From NCBI GenBank assembly GCA_029945375.1, contig CM057057.1:4650001-4714000 (forward strand): a DNA stretch of 64,000 nucleotides, written 5' to 3'. A model generated the notes under the pieces. The model ran no database searches. It was not told where the DNA came from and was given only the letters and a program-made list of their open reading frames with translations. The translations under genes were made by a program, and so were the position numbers. Below are positions 23,582-32,998 of this stretch, in pieces (positions within the stretch are counted from its first letter, which is position 1; the number at the start of each line of letters is the position of its first letter). The stretch comes from Agaricus subrufescens. Taxonomy: Eukaryota; Basidiomycota; Agaricomycetes; Agaricales; Agaricaceae.

Positions 23582-24269
23582 CTATGCAGAGGGTTTCTGA
23601 GCGTTATTGCGCTTCTCCGTCCACTCGAGCCACGACCCCTTGTAGTTCAGTATGCTGCCATATTGTTATAAGTGTCAAATTAAACTCTTTCTGTAGGGGA
23701 CTAAACCTACTTTGTGAAGCCATTGCGTTTCGCTACATCACAGGCTGACGTACTTCGCATCCCGCTGCGGCAATAGAATATAACTTGCTGCCACGTTCTT
23801 GGTTTGTTATATCCAAACTTCTCTTTGAAGGCATCCGGGGTCAAGTTCAATGACTCCGCCATCACAGTCAGAGGAAGGTTAACAGCCGAGGGAATCATTC
23901 CTTGTACGACTTCACCTGGTTCCCTCACGTCAATCAGGAAAGTTTCCTGTCATAATTCATTCAGTTAGTCGTACTTAGAAAATAACATAGGCACTGTACG
24001 GAGGTTGGAGATTCCGTTATAGGAACCAGCTCATCGTAAGACAAGACTTTTGCATCCCAATCTCTCCGCAGGTCATCCTGTCTCTCCAAAGCTTGCTTCC
24101 TTAAGAGCTTTTCGGAATTTGGAGGTGGTTTTGAAGGGGGTGCTGATTCAGAAGAGTTGAAACGGATCGTCTGCGTGAATGCAGGTCGCGCAGCAACGCG
24201 AGCAATGATGTGGCGCCTTGCTACTACGCCTCCGTGACGCATAAGCCCATTTCGAATGATACTGGCCAT
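23582..24269 (-). CDS. Mitochondrial single-domain rhodanese
   Basis: Probable thiosulfate sulfurtransferase or persulfide carrier of the mitochondrial matrix. The ATG at 24269 opens a classic targeting sequence, MASIIRNGLMRHGGVVARR with more Arg and hydroxylated residues, ending near FTQTIRFNSSES. A linker helix (LLRKQALERQDDLRRDWD) precedes the rhodanese fold: VLSYDELVPITE, FLIDVREPGEVVQGMIPSAV, INLP-type turn (VNLPL), and the active-site loop FYCRSGMRS with the catalytic Cys. It ends with NYKGSWLEWTEK. Introns fall after SPTS and after NGFTK. The loop CRSGMRS and the NYxGSWxEW end resemble yeast Rdl2 and human TSTD-type proteins. It lies 93 bases from frataxin on the same strand. Confidence 0.88.
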
Positions 24270-25139
24270 TGCTAGTTTTCGTTCTGGAGAAAAGACACTG
24301 GACGAACAAGGATGACCTCAGCTGATGTCACCCAGGCGTTTAAAATAAGGAATGATTCAAGATGATCCAATGATTACGACACTGCCACGAAAACTAGTAA
24401 ACGATCATCCCATGCGATTGATCAACAATCAGCCCATCAGCGAAGCGTGAAGTTTGTACTTAGAAGGTTGGTGAAAAGCCTAGATGATCTCAAGCGCACG
24501 ACTGATTCCAATAGTGTATTTTGGTCTCTTCAGACCCTAGTCCGTTCTCCAAGGAGGCAAGGAGCCTCGACTTCCGTTCCCTCATCACTGAAGAACCTTC
24601 TCAGCAGAAACAGGTTATCAAGCTACCTTTATTGGCCTACACTGAAAGTGACATAACATGATATCTTAGAATATTCTCTCACCAACAAATTTGTGTGTGT
24701 AAGTATGCTTACACTCAGCCAACGCGCGGATATTCAGCGAAAAGAGTCTCATGGGAACTTATTCCAATCGGCCGCGAGTCATTCTCAATCATTCACATGA
24801 AAGCGGCCAATGTATCCCTCGTAAAGGCGCGTGAGAGCTTAATACCAAGCCCAAGCGATAGTATGCTTCTTCGACCAAGATATTGATCATTGCACGGAGG
24901 CTCCTGTTCCCATTCAGGCAATGATTAAAAAAACTTTTTGTCAAACATGCTTCTATTCCTGCGGTTGCAAATTCTCCAAAAGGATTAACCCCAGAACTAC
25001 GATATTGCCTACCATCAGCCCTAATGCCGGCCGTAACCGGCGTGAATTTAAACCTTAGAGCTTTCCAAAACACATATATCTCACCTAGTGATTCGTGAGA
25101 GTAGTACTTGCCCTCTCCTCAACTCAACCAGACGTGAAA
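24270..25139. other. Intergenic, no supported gene
   Basis: About 870 bases between divergent starts of the rhodanese and the CTR gene, presumably containing both promoters. A minus-strand frame of 94 codons (24789-25073) starts only with GTG and shows no known motif. No tRNA box pattern seen. Confidence 0.5.
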
Positions 25140-25771
25140 ATGAGCTCGACCAATTCTACCCATGCTTCGGTGTTGATGATCCCATTCTTCCACTTCGCCA
25201 CCGGAGACAGTCTAATCTTCAAAGCATGGCGACCTACGTCTGGTGGTGCCTTAGCCGGGGCATGCATCGGAGTGTTTTTGTTTGCTATATTCGAAAGATG
25301 GGTTCATGCAATCTCTCCCGTGCTCATCCACCATCTGGTACAAAGGTACAGATCACAATGACTCTACTGCAAGTTGTCACTGACTTCATGTTTTACCTTC
25401 AGAAAGTCTCGAAGTTACGCTAAGCCGTCGAAAGATCGTGCCCCGAGCCCTCACCGTAGTTCCAAGAGTTCTGACTCCATATCAATGGATGGAAAGAGGC
25501 GTTTACCGCCTCGCAAAACACCTCCATTCATTGCGGCCGTCGACATTCCGCGGGGATTTATATATGCCTTTCAGCGACTTCTAGGATTCGCCCTGATGCT
25601 GGCTGTCATGTAAGAGTGGCTCTATTTCAATGCCTTGATTCGTGTCTTTGACTCTGGATACTTCTCAGGACATTCCAGGCGGGATATATCCTCTCTGTTA
25701 TTGCTGGCTTGACTGTAGGGGAAGTTCTGTTTGGAAGAGTCCCATACGGAATAGTGAAAGACGATCGGTAA
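25140..25771 (+). CDS. CTR-family copper transporter
   Basis: Trimeric copper(I) channel of the Ctr family. Three exons (25140-25345, 25403-25609, 25669-25771) give 171 residues. The N-terminal tail is short and poor in methionine (MSSTNSTHASVLMIPFFHF); it keeps a few His residues. TM1 follows LIFKAWRPTSGGALAGACIG and FLFAIFERW. The cytosolic loop is basic and Ser-rich (KSRSYAKPSKDRAPSPHRSS). TM2 contains the defining MxxxM (ALMLAVM, joined across intron 2), and TM3 the GxxxG pair (GLTVGEVLFG) for trimer packing. The tail is GRVPYGIVKDDR, without a Cys/His end motif. Lack of Met-rich repeats points to a Ctr2-like or short Ctr protein; whether it sits in the plasma or vacuole membrane cannot be told. 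The next gene on the same strand is a BIM1-like copper protein. Confidence 0.9.
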
Positions 25772-27170
25772 CTAAACTACCACTTAAGCAACCGGAACCT
25801 TGTACAGTATATATACACATGTAACCTAAATTTGGACTTGACACTCTCGAAATTTCAATATTCTACCTCATGTAGCCGTCCGAGTCGAGGCAAAGCGGAC
25901 GACCAAGAGCTAGAGTTTAAGAGAGACTTGTCATCGATGGTGATTCGGTTTGGTGGGCGTTATGACCCTAATTGTTTTTTGATCCCACGACGTCATTGCA
26001 ACTCGTAGTAAGCAGGAAGAAAAAGTTTTTTGAACAACACTATTTTGCCTTGTTTCTCCCCAATTTTTTTCGAGCCTCGTAGACCCCATGAACTCCAGTC
26101 TTACGGCCGCTCAATCTAACGCCGCATTGAAAAGGTCGAGGGGTCAATGGTACACCTCGGCCAAATGTTTCACCATTGAAGCTCTTGCCACTACTCCTGT
26201 CTTATCTCCTCAACCATCGCCGTTGTTGAGGAGACGATCAAAGTCTCAATGCCAAATAAATCCGCTTAGCCTCACGGTCATTTTTGGAGGCGAGTAAGCC
26301 TAACCTCATGGTAAAAAGTTACTCCCACTGTTTCCCAGTTTAGTACCACTAGAGAAATCACAACCTACTGGGGAACGACTTCTGATAGAAAGATGGTTAT
26401 GTAGAGGTGATATATGACCCTATCGCTTTCCTTCTGTCTGGTAGCTTCTCCAGGTCAAGAAATTCAGTGTGTTTCAGCCAAGCATTTGTTTGGTGACCAG
26501 CCTCCATGTTATCTCCGTCTTCTCTCAACCTCATTCGGATCTTTGAACCAATTCTACTAAAAGGTTATTGCTACTTCAAGATGCCAGTACATGAATACAG
26601 TTCAATTTTTATAGACGATCCCGATAAGCTCATTAAGCTCTTCCTTACAAATTCTACTTCGCTTCCAGAAACTCCCTTCTGTTATCAAATCTTCCACGGC
26701 CGTACTATGAAATGATAACATGCGTAATAATACATCGGACCTCATACCCTGAGAAGTCTTCCGACGTCGGTGGGAAAGTAACTCAACTCAAGGGAAACCA
26801 ACTAGTTGAAGTGGAAAAAAGATACCCCTCCGGCTTTGAAATATACCACTTGGCGTCGCTTCCAAGCTCCCGCATTGCCCAAAGTAGAGCCAACGAATGA
26901 TTACTTTTACAATGACATCTCTGCTTGTGTACCCGCACGTTCCTGTCCGTGACGCGGATCAGTATACTATGTATACCATATACGTGGGGCTAAAAATACC
27001 GGATGTTCCATTGATTCTGCACTCATCATTTATTAAAGATTCCCAGTTGAAAGAAAAAATTTTTCGTCATCGAGATAAGTCGACTACCATACACGAATAT
27101 AAAACCGTATTTATGTCGATACAATCTCCATCGTCTACCCAAAGGCATCCTGTATAATTGCTAGGTCACC
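25772..27170. other. 1.4 kb between CTR and X325 genes; weak frames only
   Basis: AT-rich stretch. Short ATG frames at 26088-26297 (MNSSLTAAQSNAALKRSRG) and 26506-26715 have no recognisable motif and no convincing continuation. It should contain the X325 promoter, with a TATA-like word at 27098. I did not find a clear copper-response word such as TTTGCTC. Confidence 0.45.
27098..27104 (+). promoter_or_regulatory. TATA-like box upstream of X325 gene
   Basis: tataaaa lies 73 bases before the ATG at 27171. Spacing fits a fungal TATA element of a regulated gene; otherwise unproven. Confidence 0.4.
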
Positions 27171-28042
27171 ATGAAGGCTGTTTCCGCACTCAGTGTTCTT
27201 GCTTTCACTTTGGCTGTGAACGCGCATTTCCAGGTCGCATTTCCAGGACCTCGCGGACCATTCGTAGAGGATGACGAGCCAAAGTTCTGTGGTATGTCGT
27301 CGTACAGATACCAGTGGGACCGTTCAACCAAATACTGACTACTCTCAACTCAAGATGGCTTCACACAAGTTACCAAAAACCGCACTGAATTCCCACTAAG
27401 CGGAGGGTTCTTCAGCTTCAACTCTGAACACCCGAAGTGGTCTGGTAAGTAACAAAGTTCTGGGTTATGAATGACGATTGACAATGTTGGATGACAATTC
27501 AGCTGCGTTTTACGTGTCCACGGACTCAAATCCCAACAGCTTCTCTAAATTCACCCAAGTCAACTCATTCTTCCAGCTCACGGGAGAGGGAATGTTCTGT
27601 ATTCCATTAGATCTCTCTTCGTCTAATGCTACTGGACTTCACGACGGACAAAATGTAACTCTTCAGGTACTTGATAATTTTTATTTTTTTTCATATAAGC
27701 TGGTTAGCCTTACTCGTCTACTCCAAACAAAATAGATGCTATTTGATGGAGGAGATGGCGAGCTGTTCCAGGTAAGCTGGTAACCACTACTTGCGTTCTA
27801 GTTACTTATGGAGAATGGTTTAGTGTGCTGATGTCACCTTGACCAACGACAAAAGTAGTATCAGCTCTGTGACCTGTCAGAACGGCACATCTTCAAGCTC
27901 CGACTCGAACTCTGGTTCTGGTACTACTACCGGTACTACACCCTCTCCTACCGGTGATTCGGGGGCTTTGGGTCTAAACCTCGACATCACCCTGCTACTT
28001 GGGGTATTGGGTTTGGTATCATTGGCCCCTCTTATGGCATGA
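27171..28042 (+). CDS. X325 / BIM1-like GPI-anchored copper protein
   Basis: LPMO-like surface protein of the X325 family, whose members bind copper but do not cut polysaccharides; Cryptococcus Bim1 helps copper uptake. Five exons (27171-27291, 27355-27444, 27503-27666, 27736-27771, 27824-28042) give 209 residues. Signal peptide [18 protein letters not shown] ends so that the mature chain begins with His19, the first ligand of a copper histidine brace. A second His is at residue 66 (NSEHPKW); an Asp ligand probably lies in the GDGELFQCADVTL stretch. Conserved pieces are [33 protein letters not shown] and Cys pairs. After about residue 155 a Ser/Thr/Gly linker leads to a hydrophobic C-terminus ([19 protein letters not shown]), the signal for a GPI anchor. 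The family is clear; copper binding is inferred from the N-terminal His. Confidence 0.9.
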
Positions 28043-30075
28043 TGTGAGATACATATTCATGTTAGGCCTATGGACGAACAATAAGAGAAGTAAAGGGATA
28101 AGGAAAATTTTTATATTGCATTGGATCCTACTTCATTCAACGTTGGCTAGCATTGCAGAAAGACAAAGAGCGGCTATTTATATACATGATATATCTTCAT
28201 TAAGCTCCACAATCGAAAAAGATTCATTCTTCCTGCATTCTTCTCGGCCTAGCCCTAGCGCAGCGGATCTAACATCATTTACCGCTACCGCTGTTCTTTG
28301 AGACACGGTCATATCTTAAGTTTCCGGGAAAGATTCTAGTAGCACCGATCCGGAGATAATTCACCACAAATATTGGTCCTAGGTAAAATGTTTTCTGGGG
28401 AACAGATCAACAAATTATTCTGTGCTTTCAATTCTTTCATTGCCTCTCTGCGGGTGAATTCATGTATGGAAGATCGTTCCAGGCACTTGGTTATAAATCC
28501 AAGGGCATAGCATTTCAGATCTCCGGCATGCTCAAAACATTCCTCTGAGCATTCTCGACCGGTCCCGCACTTGACTTACTACTTTAGGGTCATAAACAAG
28601 TAACCGACGATCATCGGAACAGCCAAGTCATCTATTTCTATTGAACAAAACGTCAATCCGAAATATATTCACCCCCAGTCCGTCACAAAGCGACCCCACT
28701 GATGATACCATCCACTCCAGTTCCGCTCGAGTAATGCTGAAATGTCGTAGTTGCCTTGCGTCATATGACCGTATCAGTCAGACCCAATGCATTAATACGT
28801 TGGACCATGAGTTATTCCGTTCATTCGAGTGGGCTGTGGAATGAGCAGCGAGTAATAGCAATGCAACGTGCACAGACCCTTGCACCGAGTGAAACATGCC
28901 AATAGCTGCGAACCCAGCGAAAATTAGCCCTTAGACATCGTCGTGCATGTAATGTATCACTGATCGAGAGCTGACCATCACAAAGCCTGGACATAGCGTT
29001 TCCTAGATTAAACCGGTGGTCCCGGACATAAGACTCACAAGGACGATATTGGTAATATGAGCCACCTCGAGGAAATACATTTGCGCATAGTTGGTGTGGG
29101 GCTTCGGTTTAGTAGCATAAACTCGACATAGCGCAGATCCATCAGTCCGTTCCTGTGCTATGCTGTTGCAGGTAAGTGACACGATGGCCCTCTTCTGACA
29201 GGCATCAACGGAGATTCAGTCACATTTCTCATTCAAAGGTGTTAAGCGAGGAACCGCTGGATGCGGCTTTCATGACGATATCATACCTCTAGTCTTCAGT
29301 CGGAAATGATATCATAGCAAATCCACATTTCTCGCAGAGCCACATGTTAGGACTTTCTCGAAACTTTGCTACATTGAGAGTTTTTCACTAAAGCCGAATG
29401 TAAAAATACACGTTTTATGGAGAAACATTCATTCAGCCAAACCTGTCCTCCACGTCGACAGGGTAGCTCTGTGCTCATACGTTTCTCACACTAGTGGATG
29501 AGCAGTCTCGCGGATCATTCCATACGCGAGGAAACCGGATTCAGATTATACTCTACCTCACCGTTACATATTGAGAAACCTTCGCTCCTGAAGCTTTTTT
29601 TCGCAACATACCTATTTCTAGAGCCTGATTAATACCCCCTCGCTCGTGTTTTACCTGTGACATGGGAAGCCAATTGGATTCATTGACTCGTCGTGCTTAC
29701 GAGTCTCCGTTCTTTCTCGGCTAAAAATAGATTGTCTCATCCCCTCCTCGCTTCAAAAAGGGGCTAAAATTGCCTTATTGGGGTAAGGGTAATTCACAAC
29801 CGCTAGCCGACTGTGCTCGCTTGACATGAGCGTTATACGTTATTAGGCTCCGGGTACCGCAGTCATGATTGATGATCTCTAATGATGCCGCCCGGCCACG
29901 CAGTATCCACACAGTATTTCCTAGGCTGGTTGTTTTGAGCAAGATGGTATATTATGGTTATCGTGTGGCACCCCTGTTTACTCCTCCGTGGATTCCTACT
30001 CCCTCGCTTCACTCTGTTCAGAGCACGAGCCCTTGCTAATTGTCAACCCGGTCTATTCTCTTGGATTGTCGCACC
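28043..30075. other. 2.0 kb gene-poor stretch
   Basis: No supported gene on either strand. Short frames (for example 28641-28844) lack motifs. A donor-like GCAG|GTAAGT at about 29168 followed by an acceptor leads into an open run of some 35 codons, but a stop lies just upstream and there is no family match. The last few hundred bases presumably hold the promoter of the 30076 gene. Confidence 0.5.
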
Positions 30076-30647
30076 ATGTTCCTTAACTTTCGGAGGAAAG
30101 AACAACCTTGGGAGGTTGTAGACTGCAAGGCTGTGAACCCTGTTCTCATGTATAGCGACGACGACGACGAAGGTGAGTTTTGAATCACGGAGAATTATCG
30201 ACTATAACTTAACTGCTCCTCCGGCAGAAGACTTAGACGTACATCGTATCAGCGATGTAGTCACACACGGCACCTATGTGTTTGATCTTTCTTACAAACA
30301 CGGCCCCCCTGCACTACAGCTGCAAAGGGCACTTAGTTTCGCCCAGCAGCAGTTACTCCGGGAAGTCGAGAAAAAGGGATTCAACATTCTCTTAGTAGAG
30401 GGGTACGTCGTCGTCCTTTATGTCGAAAAATGACAACTTACCCGATTCTCAGATGGAAATTAACAATATTACGGAGAGGAAAGCACAATCGTGCTGAAGT
30501 GCAATATAGCGCTCGAGGTAACGATACTTTCTGTTAGCCGATTGATGCTGACTCCGGTTATTTTACGTAGCGGCTAAAGCAGAAGGGAAGATACATCAAC
30601 ACCAGAGACCTCCTCCGTTTATCGGAGTATTACAATCGCAACACTGA
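30076..30647 (+). CDS. Small basidiomycete-type orphan protein
   Basis: Function unknown. Four exons (30076-30172, 30228-30402, 30453-30517, 30571-30647) join without a stop to 137 residues, and the sum is a multiple of three, which supports a real gene. The ATG at 30076 opens MFLNFRRKEQPWEVVDCKA, then an acidic patch YSDDDDEEDLD. The middle looks folded: HRISDVVTHGTYVFDLSY, ALQLQRALSFAQQQLLREVE (a helix) and KKGFNILLVEGWKLTILRRG (two strands). The end is KHNRAEVQYSARAAKAEGK followed by QHQRPPPF. The WKLTILRRGKHNRAEVQY piece resembles a short conserved segment I associate with uncharacterised Agaricomycete proteins; that is recollection, not a search result. No signal peptide or membrane segment. 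It is isolated, with 2 kb upstream and 1 kb downstream empty. Confidence 0.65.
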
Positions 30648-31663
30648 TCCCGGTATTCACGACTTTCATGACTGGTGGCACATTCGTTCAACATGCAAAA
30701 CTTCGAAATTCAACATGCACAACATGCATATGCTGTATGAATATATTAGGCATTATCTAATTATTATGTATCTCATTTATTTTATTTTTTGATATCATAC
30801 ACTTCACTCCGCTTTGACATGCATAAAACTGGTGTCACTCGTGCCTGACTCGAAGTGAGGATCTCGGACAGTCCTAACTGCTACGGTCCTAGTCGATCGA
30901 ATTCGACTACAGGCTATCAACCGGTACCGGGTTCTTCTTCGCTTATTTAATGAGAAGGAATTTAGAAGAGATTTTGTTACCGGCATTTTCTTGAACACGA
31001 CAACTTTTTGTATGGCCCAGAGGTCAAAGGGTTCCCCCTCTTTAGCCTTCATTGTTGGTGTAATTTATTGGCGGTGCCACCTCACCGGCGTCAAATAAAG
31101 GCGAGGCAGCGGGATCGACTTATGTGTCCATAGTGCGCTAGCCCTTGCTCCAGGGTAGATCCGATCCTAACGCTCCTTCGCCATACTAGAAGCATTCAAA
31201 CGTGTTTTCATTCGTTATGAACCACCTACTTGAGTGAGTCATTCGACTACTCTGAGATCTAGTCAGCCTCCGAAGAAGCATATTATACCAGTCGATTACA
31301 CCGGTAGAAACGGAGGGCGTGCAATGACGTCCCTAGACACGTATCCTGTATCTGCGGGCATTTCGGAGGGCTGAGGGGCCGTACAGTCGCCAGATATCCT
31401 ATTCACCATCAGAAGCATGGAGATAACTTAAACGAGTTATTGGCCTTTCAAGCAGTATCCAGGAATCATTTGGGGAAATCTATTTTGCTATTACTGGGGA
31501 TCAAGATGATCAAGGTTAGGGGAAAGACTCGACGGCGGTCTTGAAGAGGCCCGGTCCCTACACTGCCCTATGATACGAAGAAGTAGGTATAATTAGTCAA
31601 GGGTCTGTCATAAACACAGGAGGGAAACAACAAACCGACACTTAATTGTTTCAATTGACCCAT
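30648..31663. other. Intergenic, about 1.0 kb
   Basis: No supported gene. Just after the orphan stop, the word caacatgca or a close form recurs (about 30689-30730). A minus-strand ATG frame at 30804-31052 (MKAKEGEPFDLWAIQKVV...) has 82 codons but no motif or neighbouring exon I could tie to it. Confidence 0.45.
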
Positions 31664-32922
31664 TTAGTCTCGTTCAATGCGGCTTTCTGGTCGCATGGCA
31701 TATCCGGTCCACGACTGTGATGATTTATATCAGCTACTACAATCATACTACCATGGATCAATAGATGTACCTCGTCATAAAGAGCAGGGTTCCTGACGCC
31801 CAGTAAACTCAGGCCTAACCATAAGACTCCGGCCGTCATTCCGCTACCACAAGAGGCAACGACAGATTTTTTGCCCTCAATGATGAGTTTAGCCTGTTCG
31901 TGACCGACGGCCGCCTCTAGAACGCCCCTGAGCGCGTCTTCTGGCAGAAATGTTGTATATTCTGAGCCATCGACAGTGCTCTTGCGTTTCTGGAGGAAAG
32001 TGTTAAAGGGAAGAGAGAAAGAATTGGGAATATGGCCTGAGGAAAGTCCTGGACGGGGCTCGGGAGCGCTGCCAGTAAATCTTGGACACGTAAATACCCC
32101 ATGCTGGATGAAACGTAGTTCTGACTATTACCTTTCTCTCGAACGCGCGTCGAGGACTAGCCCAGCGGCAGAATCATTCTTCGGATCAAGTAGTGAGTTG
32201 GAGACCATTTTCTCATATCCTAATTGTTATTGAGGATGCCACGCGTCTGGAGAGTGTCGAGTGCTGGATGCTGACCTCTAATTGTGTCTCTATTAAGGCC
32301 TGGAGTGGGGTACGAGACAGGCTTAGGGCTTTCCGGTTTGCCTGTCTGTAACGGGAGTCCCTCATCAACCCAACACGGGAGGCCACCATTTATGATACTC
32401 GATTTCTTGTGTCCAAAAGCACGGAACATGAAAAGGGCCCGTGGAGATGAAAAGACACCATGGGTATCGTAAATCATAACGTGAGACGAGGGGAGAATAC
32501 CAAATCTTCCTAGACGGAGCAATGAAGGAATAACTCGAAGGCTACCTGAATCGAAACGTACCCATAGCTTCAGCGAAGACAGGGGGCTCGGGCATCATGT
32601 GCTTAAGGCCAAGTTCATGGGGAGCTGCAACAGTGTCGAGGTCCAAAAACTGGGCATTCGGAAGCCTTTTGGCCAAAAATTCGGCATGAGCTTTTCGGGG
32701 AGAGCTGGGCATGAACCAGGAAGCATCCAGCAGAACAGTCTGTTCGCGGTCCGATATTTCGCGAGCTTGTTTTGGAGAAACTAGAAGAGCTGCTTCTAGA
32801 TTCGAGGTAGACTGCCATCTTTTTGGGGCAGTGAAGAGTCTCGGCCACTTGGGTAAAATTTGGCGAGCGAACGTCATAGCAGTCATCACGAAGCCACGGT
32901 AAGGCGCTAAGCGGGGGATCAT
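31664..32922 (-). CDS. TUM1: Tandem-rhodanese sulfurtransferase (TUM1/MPST type)
   Basis: Two-domain rhodanese. In yeast, Tum1 passes sulfur from Nfs1 towards Uba4 for tRNA thiolation; the mammalian relative is mercaptopyruvate sulfurtransferase. The start is the ATG at 32922 (MIPRLAPYRGF) or 32886 (MTAMTFARQILPKWPRLF); both give a basic mitochondrial-type N-terminus. The inactive first domain has LLVSPKQAREI, TVLLDASWFMPSS and AHAEFLAKRLPNAQFLDLD, then GILPSSHVMIYD and RALFMFRAFGHKKSSIINGG. The second domain has LVLDARSREKF, SGHIPNSFSLPF and the catalytic loop ASCGSGMTAGV, where CGSGMT is the MPST/Tum1-type active site. It ends with DESWTGYAMRPESRIERD after a last intron near 31706-31762. 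It diverges from VMA5 across only 76 bases. Confidence 0.9.
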
Positions 32923-32998
32923 TACGATAAAACAGATATAAACAACGCCCGGCCTGCGCCCTTGAGTGACCGACCATAATCATCCCCAGCCCGTCCCA
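32923..32998. promoter_or_regulatory. 76-bp bidirectional promoter, TUM1 / VMA5
   Basis: Only 76 bases separate the two start codons, so both 5' UTRs and core promoters must overlap or be minimal. No TATA box seen. The TUM1 start at 32886 would widen the gap to 112 bases. Confidence 0.5.

Noticed and set aside
24789..25073. Minus-strand 94-codon frame upstream of CTR
   Set aside because: Starts with GTG rather than ATG, and no domain or exon partner was found.
26088..26297. Small ATG frame (MNSSLTAAQSNAALKRSRG...) between CTR and X325
   Set aside because: Seventy codons, no recognisable family, no convincing downstream exon. Could be a tiny unknown gene but cannot be supported.
26506..27157. 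Series of short plus-strand frames in the X325 upstream region
   Set aside because: They do not join through GT..AG sites into one product and show no motif.
29101..29310. Exon-like run with a GCAG|GTAAGT donor and a CAG acceptor
   Set aside because: A stop lies just upstream in frame, there is no good start, and the peptide is unrecognised; likely chance splice words.
30804..31052. Minus-strand 82-codon frame ending FMHVKAE, first thought to be a transposon remnant
   Set aside because: No transposase, integrase or reverse transcriptase motif and no terminal repeats seen.
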